This document shows positions 1 to 7,461 of a stretch of 35,956 nt of DNA, in pieces. The position numbers and the translations under genes were made by a program. Every line of letters begins with the position of its first letter. Within the stretch, counting starts at the first letter, position 1. Origin of the DNA: Paraburkholderia nodosa DSM 21604. GTDB lineage: Bacteria > Pseudomonadota > Gammaproteobacteria > Burkholderiales > Burkholderiaceae. The notes under the pieces were generated by a model. The model was not told where the DNA came from. It searched no databases and saw nothing but the letters and a program-made list of their open reading frames with translations. The DNA lies in contig NZ_JAFA01000064.1 of NCBI RefSeq assembly GCF_000519185.1, positions 193-36,148 on the forward strand, in the 5' to 3' direction.

Positions 1-483
1 ACGGTGATTTCGTACCTCACGGGTCCGATCAGCCTGATGGCGCTCAAGCGCGCCGCCTCGGACATCGAGCGCCCGCTCTCCGTGCCGTTCATGAAAGTGA
101 TCGCGCCGTTCGCATTCGTCTGCGCGTCGATGATCCTGTACTGGGCGAAGTGGCCGCTGACCGGCGAAATCATTCTGCTGATGGTCGTCGCGCTGCCGGT
201 GTACTTCTACTTCCAGCGCAAGCAAGGCTTTGAAGGCTGGGGCCAGGATCTGAAGGCCGCATGGTGGCTGTGCGCATATCTGCCGATCATGGCGCTCCTC
301 TCGCTGATCGGCAGCAAGGAGTTCGGCGGCGCCGGTCTGCTGCCCTACGGCTGGGACATGCTGGTCGTCGCGCTGATCGCGCTCGTGTTCTATTACTGGG
401 GCGTGAATTCGGGCTATCGCTCGCCGTACCTCGCGGAACGCCAGGAGCACGACGAAGTCCTCGAGGGTATCGGCGCGCACTAA
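1..483 (+). CDS. APC-family amino acid permease, C-terminal part (5' truncated by window)
   Basis: The reading frame is open from the first base, so the gene starts upstream of the window; the GTG at 4 is internal. The visible 160 residues hold about four hydrophobic helices (roughly residues 30-48, 54-70, 85-103 and 118-135) separated by short charged loops, ending in a charged cytoplasmic tail. The run ISYLTGPISLMALKRAA and the helix pattern resemble the end of APC-superfamily amino acid transporters, where this part follows the substrate-binding core. The substrate cannot be told from the fragment. A strong terminator follows the TAA. Family assignment is by general resemblance; confidence that it is a membrane transporter is higher than confidence in the exact family. 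Confidence 0.7.
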   Translation, partial: TVISYLTGPISLMALKRAASDIERPLSVPFMKVIAPFAFVCASMILYWAKWPLTGEIILLMVVALPVYFYFQRKQGFEGWGQDLKAAWWLCAYLPIMALLSLIGSKEFGGAGLLPYGWDMLVVALIALVFYYWGVNSGYRSPYLAERQEHDEVLEGIGAH

Positions 484-521
484 GTGTCGAGCCGGACGCC
501 GAACCAAGCGTCGCGCAGTAC

Positions 522-559
522 AAAAAGCCCGCCTGAAGCGATTCAGGCGGGCTTTTTTT
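522..559. terminator. Bidirectional intrinsic terminator
   Basis: A perfect inverted repeat (AAGCCCGCCTGAA, loop GCGA, then its complement) has an A-tract on the left and a T-tract on the right, so it can end transcripts in both directions. It lies between the permease (plus) and the dioxygenase gene (minus), which converge here. Confidence 0.9.
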
Positions 560-604
560 GCCTTTTGAGCAAAAGCGAAGCCGGCGTGTCGGCTCGCGGC
601 GGCT

Positions 605-1399
605 TTATTGCACGGCGCTGCCGAACACGTAGTTCGTCATCGCGAGCGCGCGCTGGTAGGTGCCAAGCGACTGCACCCCGAGCGTGTAGTCGTCGTCGGC
701 TGCGCCGAGCGCCGCGAAGATGGGCAGCAGGTGCTCGTCGGTCGGGTGCATGAGAACCGCATGCGGGGCGCGCTGGCGGTAGTCGAGCAACGCGTCGATG
801 TCGCGCGCGGCGAGGTGATTCTCGAACCATTGCGTGAACTCGGCCACGCGCGGATCGGCGTCTTCCGGCCGCGCCGAGAAGTCCGCCTCGCGCAGGTTAT
901 GCGTGATCTGGCCAGAGCCGATCACCATCACGCCGTCGTCGCGCAGCGAGCGCAGCGCACGGCCAAGCGCGAAGTGATGGGCGGCGTCGGCGCGCGGCTG
1001 GATCGAAAGCTGGGCGACGGGCACGTTCGCGTCGGGGAACATCAGCAGCATGGGCACCCACGCGCCATGGTCGAGGCCGTGCGCTTCCTCATCCACGGGT
1101 ACGCCTTGCTCGCGCAGCAGCGCCGCTGCGCGCTGGGCCATCTCGGGCGCGCCGGGCGCCGGATACTGGATCTCGTAGAGCGCGCGCGGAAAGCCGTAGA
1201 AGTCGTGGATCGTCTCAGGCTGCGTGGCGGTGCTCACCACGGGGCGCATCGTGCCCCAATGCGCGGAGAGCATGAGCACCGACTGCGGACGCGGCAAATG
1301 CTCCGAGAGCACGGCGAAGCCGCCAGAAGGCAGCGACGGGTCGATCGGCAGCGTCGGAGCGCCGTGCGAGAGGAAAAGGGTAGGCGTGCGGGTGGTCAT
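605..1399 (-). CDS. ygiD: DODA-type class III extradiol dioxygenase (YgiD-like)
   Basis: A 264-residue protein of the 4,5-DOPA extradiol dioxygenase family (LigB superfamily). Members use a mononuclear metal (zinc or iron) at a site of the class III extradiol fold; E. coli YgiD can open the ring of L-DOPA in vitro, but the physiological substrate is generally unknown. The metal ligands are visible: His12 (SHGAP), His47 (SAHWG) and His223 (HPTDEH), with His167 (SGQITHN) at the place of the catalytic histidine and a conserved HGLDHGAW block at 107-114. Length is normal for the family. It lies downstream of ubiX on the same strand but 150 bases away, so it probably has its own promoter. Transcription ends at the bidirectional terminator at 522-559. 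Confidence 0.88.
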   Translation of the reverse strand: MTTRTPTLFLSHGAPTLPIDPSLPSGGFAVLSEHLPRPQSVLMLSAHWGTMRPVVSTATQPETIHDFYGFPRALYEIQYPAPGAPEMAQRAAALLREQGVPVDEEAHGLDHGAWVPMLLMFPDANVPVAQLSIQPRADAAHHFALGRALRSLRDDGVMVIGSGQITHNLREADFSARPEDADPRVAEFTQWFENHLAARDIDALLDYRQRAPHAVLMHPTDEHLLPIFAALGAADDDYTLGVQSLGTYQRALAMTNYVFGSAVQ

Positions 1400-1549
1400 G
1401 ATCGTGGGCTGACCGCGCCAGGGCGGTCCGAAAGTATCGTATTGCGATCAATATAAGACCGTACCGTCGCGAATTAAACGGGGCGAAGGGGAATTGATTG
1501 TGTCACCGCTATTGATAATCGGTGCAGCAGGCAATCGCGCGCTCGGCGC

Positions 1550-2173
1550 TTATTCGTCGGTGCCGCGCAGCCCCGGCCAGGCGGGCGAGAGCGCGGGCCC
1601 GAGCGCGAACAGGTCGAGCACGCGCGCAACCGTGTGATCGACCATCTCGTCGATCGAAGCCGGCTGGTTGTAGAAGGCCGGCAACGGCGGGAAGATCACG
1701 CCGCCCATTTCGGTCACGGCCGTCATGTTGCGCAGATGCGCGAGGTTGAACGGCGTTTCCCGCACGAGCAGCACGAGACGGCGGCGCTCCTTGAGCGTGA
1801 CGTCGGCGGCGCGCGCGATCAGGTTGTCGGAGAGACCGTGGGCGACGCTCGCGAGCGTCTTCATCGAGCAGGGCGCGACGATCATACCGTCGGTCGCGAA
1901 CGAGCCCGAAGCGATGGTCGCGCCGACGTCGCGCACGGAATGCACGACATCGGCGCGTGCGTGCAGCTCGTCCTTGCTGAGTTGCAGTTCGTGCTGGATG
2001 TTGAGCCAGCCCGCCGCCGAAACGAGCAGGTGCGTTTCGACGCCGCCGAGCCGCCGCAGCATGTCGAGCATGCGCACGCCGTAGATCGCGCCCGTGGCCC
2101 CCGTGATCGCGACGATCAGCCGGCGTTGCGGCAGTTGTGCGATAGCGGACGAGGCAGGGAGGGCGGTATTCAC
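1550..2173 (-). CDS. ubiX: Flavin prenyltransferase UbiX
   Basis: UbiX joins dimethylallyl phosphate to reduced FMN, making the prenylated flavin cofactor used by the UbiD decarboxylase in ubiquinone synthesis. The 207-residue product has the family's start block LIVAITGATGAIYGVRMLD (FMN phosphate site), the SDNLIARAADVTLKERRRLVLLVRETP segment that binds the prenyl phosphate, and the MGGVIFPPLPAFY block near the C-terminus. The GTG at 2173 is chosen because the family motif begins about 18 residues later; the frame stays open further upstream only by running over grxD in another frame. No strong ribosome binding site is visible. It is the last member of the probable hemA-prfA-prmC-grxD-ubiX transcription unit, 143 bases after grxD. 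Start is uncertain by a few codons; identity is secure. Confidence 0.92.
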   Translation of the reverse strand: MNTALPASSAIAQLPQRRLIVAITGATGAIYGVRMLDMLRRLGGVETHLLVSAAGWLNIQHELQLSKDELHARADVVHSVRDVGATIASGSFATDGMIVAPCSMKTLASVAHGLSDNLIARAADVTLKERRRLVLLVRETPFNLAHLRNMTAVTEMGGVIFPPLPAFYNQPASIDEMVDHTVARVLDLFALGPALSPAWPGLRGTDE

Positions 2174-2316
2174 GTCAGGCGGGAGTCGGAGCGAAGGCGA
2201 GGTCGAGGCGAAAACGACGCATGCAGCGCCTCGTGAAAAAGCGCTGGCATGGCGTACCGCACTCGGGACGGAACAGGCGCAACGTCGTGCGCCCGATGCC
2301 GCCCCGTGGCTGGGTA

Positions 2317-2628
2317 TTACGCCGCGGCGAAAAGCTGCTGCAGCTCGCCGTTCTGGTACATCTCCATCATGATGTCCGAGCCGCCGACGAACTCGCCCTT
2401 CACGTAGAGCTGCGGGATGGTCGGCCAGTTCGAGAATTCCTTGATGCCCTGGCGGACCGCGTCGTCTTCGAGCACGTTGACGGTCTTGAACTGATCGACG
2501 CCGCAGGCTTTCAGGATCTGCACCGCGCGACCGGAGAAGCCGCACATCGGGAACTGCGCGTTGCCCTTCATGAAGAGGACGACGGCGTTTTCGTCGACGA
2601 TCTGCTTGATGCGTTGTTGGGTGTCCAT
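2317..2628 (-). CDS. grxD: Monothiol glutaredoxin Grx4/GrxD
   Basis: A 103-residue single-domain monothiol glutaredoxin. The active site CGFS (Cys29) sits in the typical context KGNAQFPMCGFSGRA, followed by the cis-proline block WPTIPQLYVKGEFVGGSDI, which binds glutathione. Proteins of this class hold a glutathione-ligated [2Fe-2S] cluster in a dimer and deliver it to target proteins, often together with BolA. Length equals the family norm, so nothing is missing. It lies 84 bases after prmC and before ubiX on the same strand, consistent with co-transcription from hemA. No separate promoter was evident to me. Confidence 0.96.
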   Translation of the reverse strand: MDTQQRIKQIVDENAVVLFMKGNAQFPMCGFSGRAVQILKACGVDQFKTVNVLEDDAVRQGIKEFSNWPTIPQLYVKGEFVGGSDIMMEMYQNGELQQLFAAA

Positions 2629-2712
2629 GACTGACCTTGCGATTGAATTGATGCTGAATACGTTGGAATGCAGGATGAAATGATAGCGGATTTCGCCCGT
2701 GCGAGCCCGACG

Positions 2713-3582
2713 TTACCGGGAGCTTTCCTGGTCGGCCGGCTGCGGTAGACGGCCTCCGCTGATGCGTTCGATGCCGGCCAGATCGCGCTCGGAGCGCACG
2801 TCCTTGAAACCGGCGTGTTCCAGCAACGCCCGGACGGCGGCCGCCTGGTCGTAGCCGTGCTCCATCCAGAGCACGCCGCCCGGCGCGAGCCGGGCAGGTG
2901 CGCCCGCGACGATGGCGCGCAGGGCGGTGAGGCCGTCGGCTTCGTCGGTGAGCGCGCCGCGCGGCTCGAAGCGCAGGTCGCCTTGTTCGAGATGCGGATC
3001 GCCGCTCGCGATATACGGTGGATTGCTCACGATCGCCTCGAATCGCAGCGCCGCATCGAGCGTGTCGTACCAGCTGCCCGCCACGAACGCGAGCGGGCCG
3101 CCGGGACGTTGGGCGTCGAGCAGCTTTGCGGCGTTGCGCGCGGCCACCTCGAGCGCGGCCGCCGAGCGATCGACGGCCCAGACGCGCGCATCGTGGCGTG
3201 CCGAGGCGAGCGCCACGGCAATCGCGCCGCTGCCGGTGCCGAGGTCGAGCACGCGGGGCTGTGCGACGCCTTCGAGCGCCGCGAGCGCGGTTTCCACCAG
3301 CAGTTCGGTATCGGGGCGCGGAATCAGCACGTCGGGCGTCACATCGAAGTCGAGGCCGTAGAACTCGCGCGCGCCCACGAGCTGCGCGATCGGCTCGCCA
3401 CGCACGCGACGCGCTTCGAGCGTGCGGTAGGCGGCCACGCGGGTCGCGTCGAGCGCCCGATCGCCGCGCGTGATGAGTTCGGTGCGGCGCCAGCCGAGTA
3501 CGTGCATCAGCAGAATGCGTGCTTCGAGCGCGGACAGCGGCGTGGCGCGCAGCAGCGCCTCGGCGGTAACGGCTTCGCTCAT
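2713..3582 (-). CDS. prmC: Release factor glutamine methyltransferase PrmC
   Basis: PrmC methylates the Gln of the GGQ motif in release factors RF1 and RF2 using S-adenosylmethionine, which speeds up peptide release. The 289-residue protein shows the N-terminal helical domain that grips the release factor (residues 1-85, ending in the family block EPIAQLVGAREFYGLDF), the SAM loop VLDLGTGSGAIAVALA, and the catalytic NPPY motif in EAIVSNPPYIASGDPHL. The gene begins only 13 bases after the stop of prfA, its own substrate's gene, an old and widespread pairing that supports translational coupling. The C-terminal tail (PQPADQESSR) is not conserved and is probably disordered. Confidence 0.96.
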   Translation of the reverse strand: MSEAVTAEALLRATPLSALEARILLMHVLGWRRTELITRGDRALDATRVAAYRTLEARRVRGEPIAQLVGAREFYGLDFDVTPDVLIPRPDTELLVETALAALEGVAQPRVLDLGTGSGAIAVALASARHDARVWAVDRSAAALEVAARNAAKLLDAQRPGGPLAFVAGSWYDTLDAALRFEAIVSNPPYIASGDPHLEQGDLRFEPRGALTDEADGLTALRAIVAGAPARLAPGGVLWMEHGYDQAAAVRALLEHAGFKDVRSERDLAGIERISGGRLPQPADQESSR

Positions 3583-3595
3583 GTCTCTTGCGCGC

Positions 3596-4678
3596 TCAAT
3601 CGGCGTCGCCGAGCGAGGCGAGTTGCTCGGCCTGATGTTCGGAGACGAGCGCGCCGATCAGCTCGTCGAGGTCGCCGTCCATGAGCGCTTCGAGGCGATA
3701 GAGCGTGAGATTGATGCGGTGATCGGTGAGCCGCCCCTGCGGGAAGTTGTAGGTGCGGATGCGCTCCGAGCGGTCGCCCGAGCCCACGAGGCTCTTGCGC
3801 GTCGCCGCTTCCTTGGCGTGCTGCTCCTGGTACTGCTTGTCCTTGATGCGCGCGGCGAGCACCTTGAGCGCACGGTCCTTGTTCTTGTGCTGCGAACGGT
3901 CGTCCTGGCACTCCACGACGATGCCGGTCGGAAGGTGCGTCACGCGCACGGCCGAATCGGTCTTGTTGATGTGCTGGCCGCCCGCGCCCGAGGCACGGAA
4001 GGTGTCGATGCGCAGGTCGGCGGGATTGATCTCCACTTCGCCGATTTCGTCGGCTTCCGGCATCACCGCGACCGTGCAGGCCGACGTGTGGATGCGGCCC
4101 TGCGTTTCGGTGGCGGGCACGCGCTGCACGCGATGGCCGCCCGACTCGAACTTGAGCTTCGAGTACGCCGCCTCGCCCGCAATGCGCACGATCACTTCCT
4201 TGTAGCCGCCCAGATCCGACTCGCTCGCCGACATCATCTCGATCTGCCAGCGGCTGCGCTCCGCGTAGCGCAGGTACATGCGCAGCAGGTCGCCCGCGAA
4301 CAGGGCCGATTCGTCGCCGCCGGTGCCCGCGCGGATTTCGAGGAACACGTTGCGGTCGTCGTTGGGGTCCTTCGGCAGCAGCATCATCTGCAATTCGTGC
4401 TGGAGCTGCGCCATGCGCTCGCGCGCGGCTTTCACCTCTTCTTCGGCGAAGTCGCGCATCGAGGCGTCGGAGAGCAGGTCTTTCGCCGCGGCCTCGTCGT
4501 CTTTGGCCTGGCGCCACTGCCCGTAGTGCTCGACCACGGGCCCCAGCTCCGCATGCTCGCGCGTGAGCTTGCGGTACTGGTCGCGGTTCGAGGTCACGTC
4601 GGGACGGCTCAACAGGTCGTTCAGCTCGGCCAGGCGCGTAGTCAGCTGGTCGAGCTTCGATTGCATGCTCGTTTTCAT
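3596..4678 (-). CDS. prfA: Peptide chain release factor 1
   Basis: RF1 reads UAA and UAG stop codons and triggers hydrolysis of peptidyl-tRNA. The 360-residue protein has the same length as E. coli RF1. Visible features are the RAGTGGDESALFAGDL block, the stop-codon reading tripeptide PAT at 188-190 (the RF1 type, as opposed to SPF in RF2), and the catalytic GGQ at 233-235 within SGAGGQHINKTDSA, the target of the neighbouring PrmC. The ATG at 4678 (MKTSMQSKLD) aligns with the usual RF1 N-terminus; a second ATG four codons in is possible. It lies 105 bases after hemA on the same strand and 13 bases before prmC. Confidence 0.97.
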   Translation of the reverse strand: MKTSMQSKLDQLTTRLAELNDLLSRPDVTSNRDQYRKLTREHAELGPVVEHYGQWRQAKDDEAAAKDLLSDASMRDFAEEEVKAARERMAQLQHELQMMLLPKDPNDDRNVFLEIRAGTGGDESALFAGDLLRMYLRYAERSRWQIEMMSASESDLGGYKEVIVRIAGEAAYSKLKFESGGHRVQRVPATETQGRIHTSACTVAVMPEADEIGEVEINPADLRIDTFRASGAGGQHINKTDSAVRVTHLPTGIVVECQDDRSQHKNKDRALKVLAARIKDKQYQEQHAKEAATRKSLVGSGDRSERIRTYNFPQGRLTDHRINLTLYRLEALMDGDLDELIGALVSEHQAEQLASLGDAD

Positions 4679-4783
4679 CGGGCGGTGCGGAGCGGGCTCC
4701 GGATAGGACTGCGAGAGAGAAGAGGCGGGCGGGCGGCCCGGTCGTGCAGGGCACGCATGGCGCGCGCCCGACCGCGAGCGTCG

Positions 4784-6154
4784 CTAACGGTCCGAACTGC
4801 CGGACGAGTCGGAAGAGCCGGCGGAATGCGGCGAGGCGGTGACGTCCGCCGCGGACTGCGCGTCGTCGTCGGCTCTCGCCGGCTGGCCGTGGCGGTAAAA
4901 GCCGCCCATCAGCTCGATGAGCGAATCGCGCTGATCGCCGCTCGACGTGTTGAGCGCATGGGTCGGGCCGTGGATCAGCTTGTTGGTGAGCGACTGCGAC
5001 AGCGCTTCGAGCACGGCCGATGGGTCGTCACCGCGCGCGAGCATCTTGCGGGCGCGTTCGAGTTCGGCGCGACGCAGCGTGTCGGCCTGGGTGTGCATGT
5101 GGCGGATGACCGGCACGATGCTGCGCGAGTCGAGCCACTGCATGAAGTTCGCCACGCGCGACTCGATGATCGTCTCGGCCTGCGCGACGGCGGCCTGGCG
5201 CGAAGCATTGCCTTCGCGCACGATCGTGCCGAGATCGTCGACGGTATAGAGGAACACGTCTTCGAGCTGGGCGACTTCGGGCTCGATGTCGCGGGGCACC
5301 GCGAGGTCGACCATGAAAATGGGGCGGTGACGGCGCGCCTTCACCGCGCGCTCCACCGCGCCGAGTCCGATGATGGGCAGCGTGGACGCCGTGCAAGAGA
5401 CGATGATGTCGAACTCGTGCATGCGCGCGGGCAGATCGGAGAGCGGAATGGAGCGGCCGCCGAAGCGTTCCGCAACATAGCGCCCGCGCTCGGCGGTGCG
5501 GTTGGCGACCACCAGTTCGCGCGGCTGCTGCGCGGCGAAGTGCGCGGCGCACAGTTCGATCATCTCGCCCGCGCCGATGAAGAGCACGCGCTGGTTGGCG
5601 ATCTTGTCGAAGATGCGCTGCGCGAGGCGCACGGCGGCGGCGGCCATCGAAACCGACTGCGCGCCGATTTCGGTCGTGCTGCGCACTTCCTTCGCCACGG
5701 CAAAGGTGCGCTGGAACAACTGGTTCAAATAGGTGCCGAGCGCGCCGGCCTCGGTCGCGGTGCGTACCGCCGTCTTCATCTGGCCGACGATCTGCGTCTC
5801 GCCCAGCACCATCGAATCGAGCCCCGAAGCCACCCGGAACGCATGACGCACCGCTTCGGACTGCGGCAGCGTATAGACGTGCGGCGCAAGTTCCTCTTCG
5901 CGGATGCCGTGGTAGTGCGAGAGCCAGCTCACGGCGGCGTCGCGCGAGCTTTGTGCGTCGGTCGCGCAGTAGAGCTCGGTGCGGTTGCAGGTAGAGAGAA
6001 TGGCGGCTTCCGGCGCGCTCAGCGAACGCTTGCCGGACCACGCTTCCTTGAAGAGGGCGAGCGCGGGCTTGATCTGTTCGAGCGGAAACGCCACGCGTTC
6101 GCGCAAGGCGACGGGCGCGGTGTGGTGATTGATTCCGATCGTTAGAAGCTGCAT
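4784..6154 (-). CDS. hemA: Glutamyl-tRNA reductase
   Basis: HemA reduces glutamyl-tRNA(Glu) to glutamate-1-semialdehyde with NADPH, the first committed step of the C5 route to haem. The 456-residue protein has the N-terminal catalytic domain with the nucleophile Cys56 in LSTCNRTELY and the HHTAPVALRERVAF block, the NADPH-binding loop LFIGAGEM around 191-198, and a C-terminal dimerisation helix bundle. The last 30 residues are a low-complexity Ser/Asp-rich tail (SAGSSDSSGSSDR) beyond the conserved part. In many proteobacteria HemA stability is controlled through its N-terminus by haem and proteases; nothing in the DNA shows this here. A TATAAT box at 6181-6186 on the minus strand lies about 25 bases upstream and probably drives the hemA-prfA-prmC-grxD-ubiX unit. 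Confidence 0.97.
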   Translation of the reverse strand: MQLLTIGINHHTAPVALRERVAFPLEQIKPALALFKEAWSGKRSLSAPEAAILSTCNRTELYCATDAQSSRDAAVSWLSHYHGIREEELAPHVYTLPQSEAVRHAFRVASGLDSMVLGETQIVGQMKTAVRTATEAGALGTYLNQLFQRTFAVAKEVRSTTEIGAQSVSMAAAAVRLAQRIFDKIANQRVLFIGAGEMIELCAAHFAAQQPRELVVANRTAERGRYVAERFGGRSIPLSDLPARMHEFDIIVSCTASTLPIIGLGAVERAVKARRHRPIFMVDLAVPRDIEPEVAQLEDVFLYTVDDLGTIVREGNASRQAAVAQAETIIESRVANFMQWLDSRSIVPVIRHMHTQADTLRRAELERARKMLARGDDPSAVLEALSQSLTNKLIHGPTHALNTSSGDQRDSLIELMGGFYRHGQPARADDDAQSAADVTASPHSAGSSDSSGSSDR

Positions 6155-6180
6155 ACCATGGGGGCGAGATTTAGGCGGAT

Positions 6181-6186
6181 ATTATA
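6181..6186 (-). promoter_or_regulatory. -10 box of hemA operon promoter
   Basis: A perfect TATAAT on the minus strand, ending 27 bases before the hemA ATG, overlaps the stop codon of the upstream response regulator gene. No good -35 hexamer was found at 16-18 bases, so promoter strength is uncertain. Confidence 0.5.
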
Positions 6187-6928
6187 ACTTTTCCTCGCTT
6201 CCGACATTCGCGCCGACAGAGTCCGACACTCCGGTAGGTGATATGGGGAGCCTTTCGAGCTGGTAGCCATAGCCGTACAAAGTGGTCAAACGCCAGCCGT
6301 GCTCCGGCCCGAGCTGCAATTTGCTGCGCAGGCGGGAGGCGTGCGTGTCGAGCGTGCGCGACCGAACGTCGCGGTTCAGATTCCACACGGTTTCGAGAAT
6401 GCGTGCCCGCGAAACGGGGCGCGATGCATTGGTGAAGAGCAGCAACGCGAAACGGTATTCCTTGGGTGTGAGCGTGACGGTGTGACCCCGAAACGACACT
6501 TCGTAGCGCGCGGAATCGAAGAGGTAGTCGCCAAAACCATGACGGGCGCGGTTGCGCGGCCGGCGCACGCCGGCGCGGCGCAGGAGCGCGTCGATGCGCG
6601 CGAGCATTTCGGGGCCGCGCACGGGCTTGGCGATGCAGTCGTCCGCGCCGGCCTGCAGACTCGCGACGATTTCGCTTTCATGGGGCGCGAGCATCAGCGC
6701 GATCGCGGGCAGACCGGGGAGGAGCTTGCGCACCTGGGGGATGAGGTCGTCGGCGCCGGCGTCGCCGCACCACCATGCTGCGATCAGCAGGTCGAAGGTT
6801 TCCTTTTCGAGGGTTTCGAAGAGTTGTGCGCCGAGCGGGAAATGGTGGCATGCATGCCCGCCCGCAATGAGCAGGCGGACGAGGGTTTCGGCCTGACGGG
6901 TGTCCGGTTCGACAAGGGCGATTCGCAT
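6182..6928 (-). CDS. OmpR-type response regulator with degenerate receiver
   Basis: A 248-residue two-domain protein. The N-terminal receiver-like domain (about 1-115) keeps the acidic start (VEPD) and the lysine of the QAGADDCIAKPV block (Lys101). However, the position of the phosphorylated Asp is Ala51 (FDLLIAAWW where PhoB-like proteins have DLILLDWM), and the switch Thr/Ser is also absent (IALMLAPHE). The C-terminal domain (about 135-230) is a complete winged helix with VTLTPKEYRFALLLF and the recognition helix RTLDTHASRLRSKL. It therefore probably binds DNA without Asp phosphorylation. The ATG at 6928 matches the family N-terminus; an upstream TTG at 6976 would add 16 residues. No histidine kinase gene is adjacent. 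It is divergent from the small membrane protein at 7125, with candidate operators between. Target genes are unknown. Confidence 0.85.
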   Translation of the reverse strand: MRIALVEPDTRQAETLVRLLIAGGHACHHFPLGAQLFETLEKETFDLLIAAWWCGDAGADDLIPQVRKLLPGLPAIALMLAPHESEIVASLQAGADDCIAKPVRGPEMLARIDALLRRAGVRRPRNRARHGFGDYLFDSARYEVSFRGHTVTLTPKEYRFALLLFTNASRPVSRARILETVWNLNRDVRSRTLDTHASRLRSKLQLGPEHGWRLTTLYGYGYQLERLPISPTGVSDSVGANVGSEEKL

Positions 6929-7082
6929 ACGAGAGAGTGCGGCTGGGGGCGGCCCGGACGCGCTTGCCTTGCGCAATCCCGCCCCCTACACTCAACCGCT
7001 ACGCGGGAAGCGCCGAGCCGACCGTTTTCCAGTATTAATAGAGATTAATCAGGCTACCAATGCTAGCTCTCGTGCTTCGGCG

Positions 7083-7121
7083 GTCCTATCGGACTTATCC
7101 GAAAACCTATAGGACAAGTCC
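7083..7121 (+). promoter_or_regulatory. Direct repeats and hairpin before the small membrane protein gene
   Basis: Two 15-base direct repeats, CTATCGGACTTATCC (7086-7100) and CTATAGGACAAGTCC (7107-7121), match at 11 positions and are offset by exactly 21 bases, two helical turns. That arrangement suits tandem binding by an OmpR-type winged-helix protein such as the divergent regulator. The same stretch can fold as RNA: GTCCTAT (7083-7089) is perfectly complementary to ATAGGAC (7109-7115), which contains the only plausible ribosome binding site (AGGA) of the gene at 7125. Both readings are inference from sequence only. Confidence 0.45.
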
Positions 7122-7124
7122 TTA

Positions 7125-7382
7125 ATGGGCTGGCCCGGTATCGTCATTCTTGGTCTGGCAGTGGGCTGCGCGGGGTGGTGGCTCCATCCCTTGCGCCACG
7201 CCGCACGTCACGGACTCGCGCTGGCGGTCGTGGCCGGCGTGCTCGGCGCGGCGCTCGCGAACGCGGCGGGCAGTGCGACCGGCCTCTTCTACGATGGCGA
7301 GTTGCTCCAGTGGCCGCTTTGCACGGCGCTCGCGCTCGTTTTCGTGGGCGTGTGCGTGGCGCTGCGCGCGCGACGCGGCTAG
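7125..7382 (+). CDS. Small three-helix membrane protein (GlsB/YeaQ-like)
   Basis: An 85-residue, strongly hydrophobic protein with three predicted membrane helices (about 3-20, 29-50 and 62-80) rich in Gly and Ala, and a basic end RARRG. Size and glycine-rich helix pattern resemble the small transglycosylase-associated (GlsB/YeaQ/YmgE) proteins, whose function is poorly known and which are often stress induced; this likeness is weak and no motif proves it. The ATG at 7125 has AGGA nine bases upstream, placed in a possible hairpin. It precedes pepP by 79 bases on the same strand and may share a transcript with it. It is divergent from the degenerate response regulator, which is the obvious candidate controller. 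Confidence 0.6.
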   Translation: MGWPGIVILGLAVGCAGWWLHPLRHAARHGLALAVVAGVLGAALANAAGSATGLFYDGELLQWPLCTALALVFVGVCVALRARRG

Positions 7383-7461
7383 TCGTGCGCAGCCGGGCCT
7401 CCCAGGCGCCGCCTTTGGCCGAACCCCGATCTTCCGCTTCAAATTCTTCGCAGGTGAAAAC

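Noticed and set aside
1400..1549. Search for a terminator of the hemA-ubiX unit or an RNA gene
   Set aside because: No inverted repeat with T-tract and nothing recognisable was found in this gap.
2174..2545. Upstream extension of the UbiX frame
   Set aside because: It overlaps grxD in another frame and is Arg-rich; the UbiX fold starts shortly after the GTG at 2173.
3470..6145. 891-codon open frame on the plus strand opposite prfA and hemA
   Set aside because: It is exactly antisense to two well-supported genes; its product is Arg/His-rich without family motifs, a common effect of high GC at third codon positions.
7150..7461. Upstream extension of the PepP frame
   Set aside because: It overlaps the small membrane protein gene and precedes a clear ATG with ribosome site at 7462.
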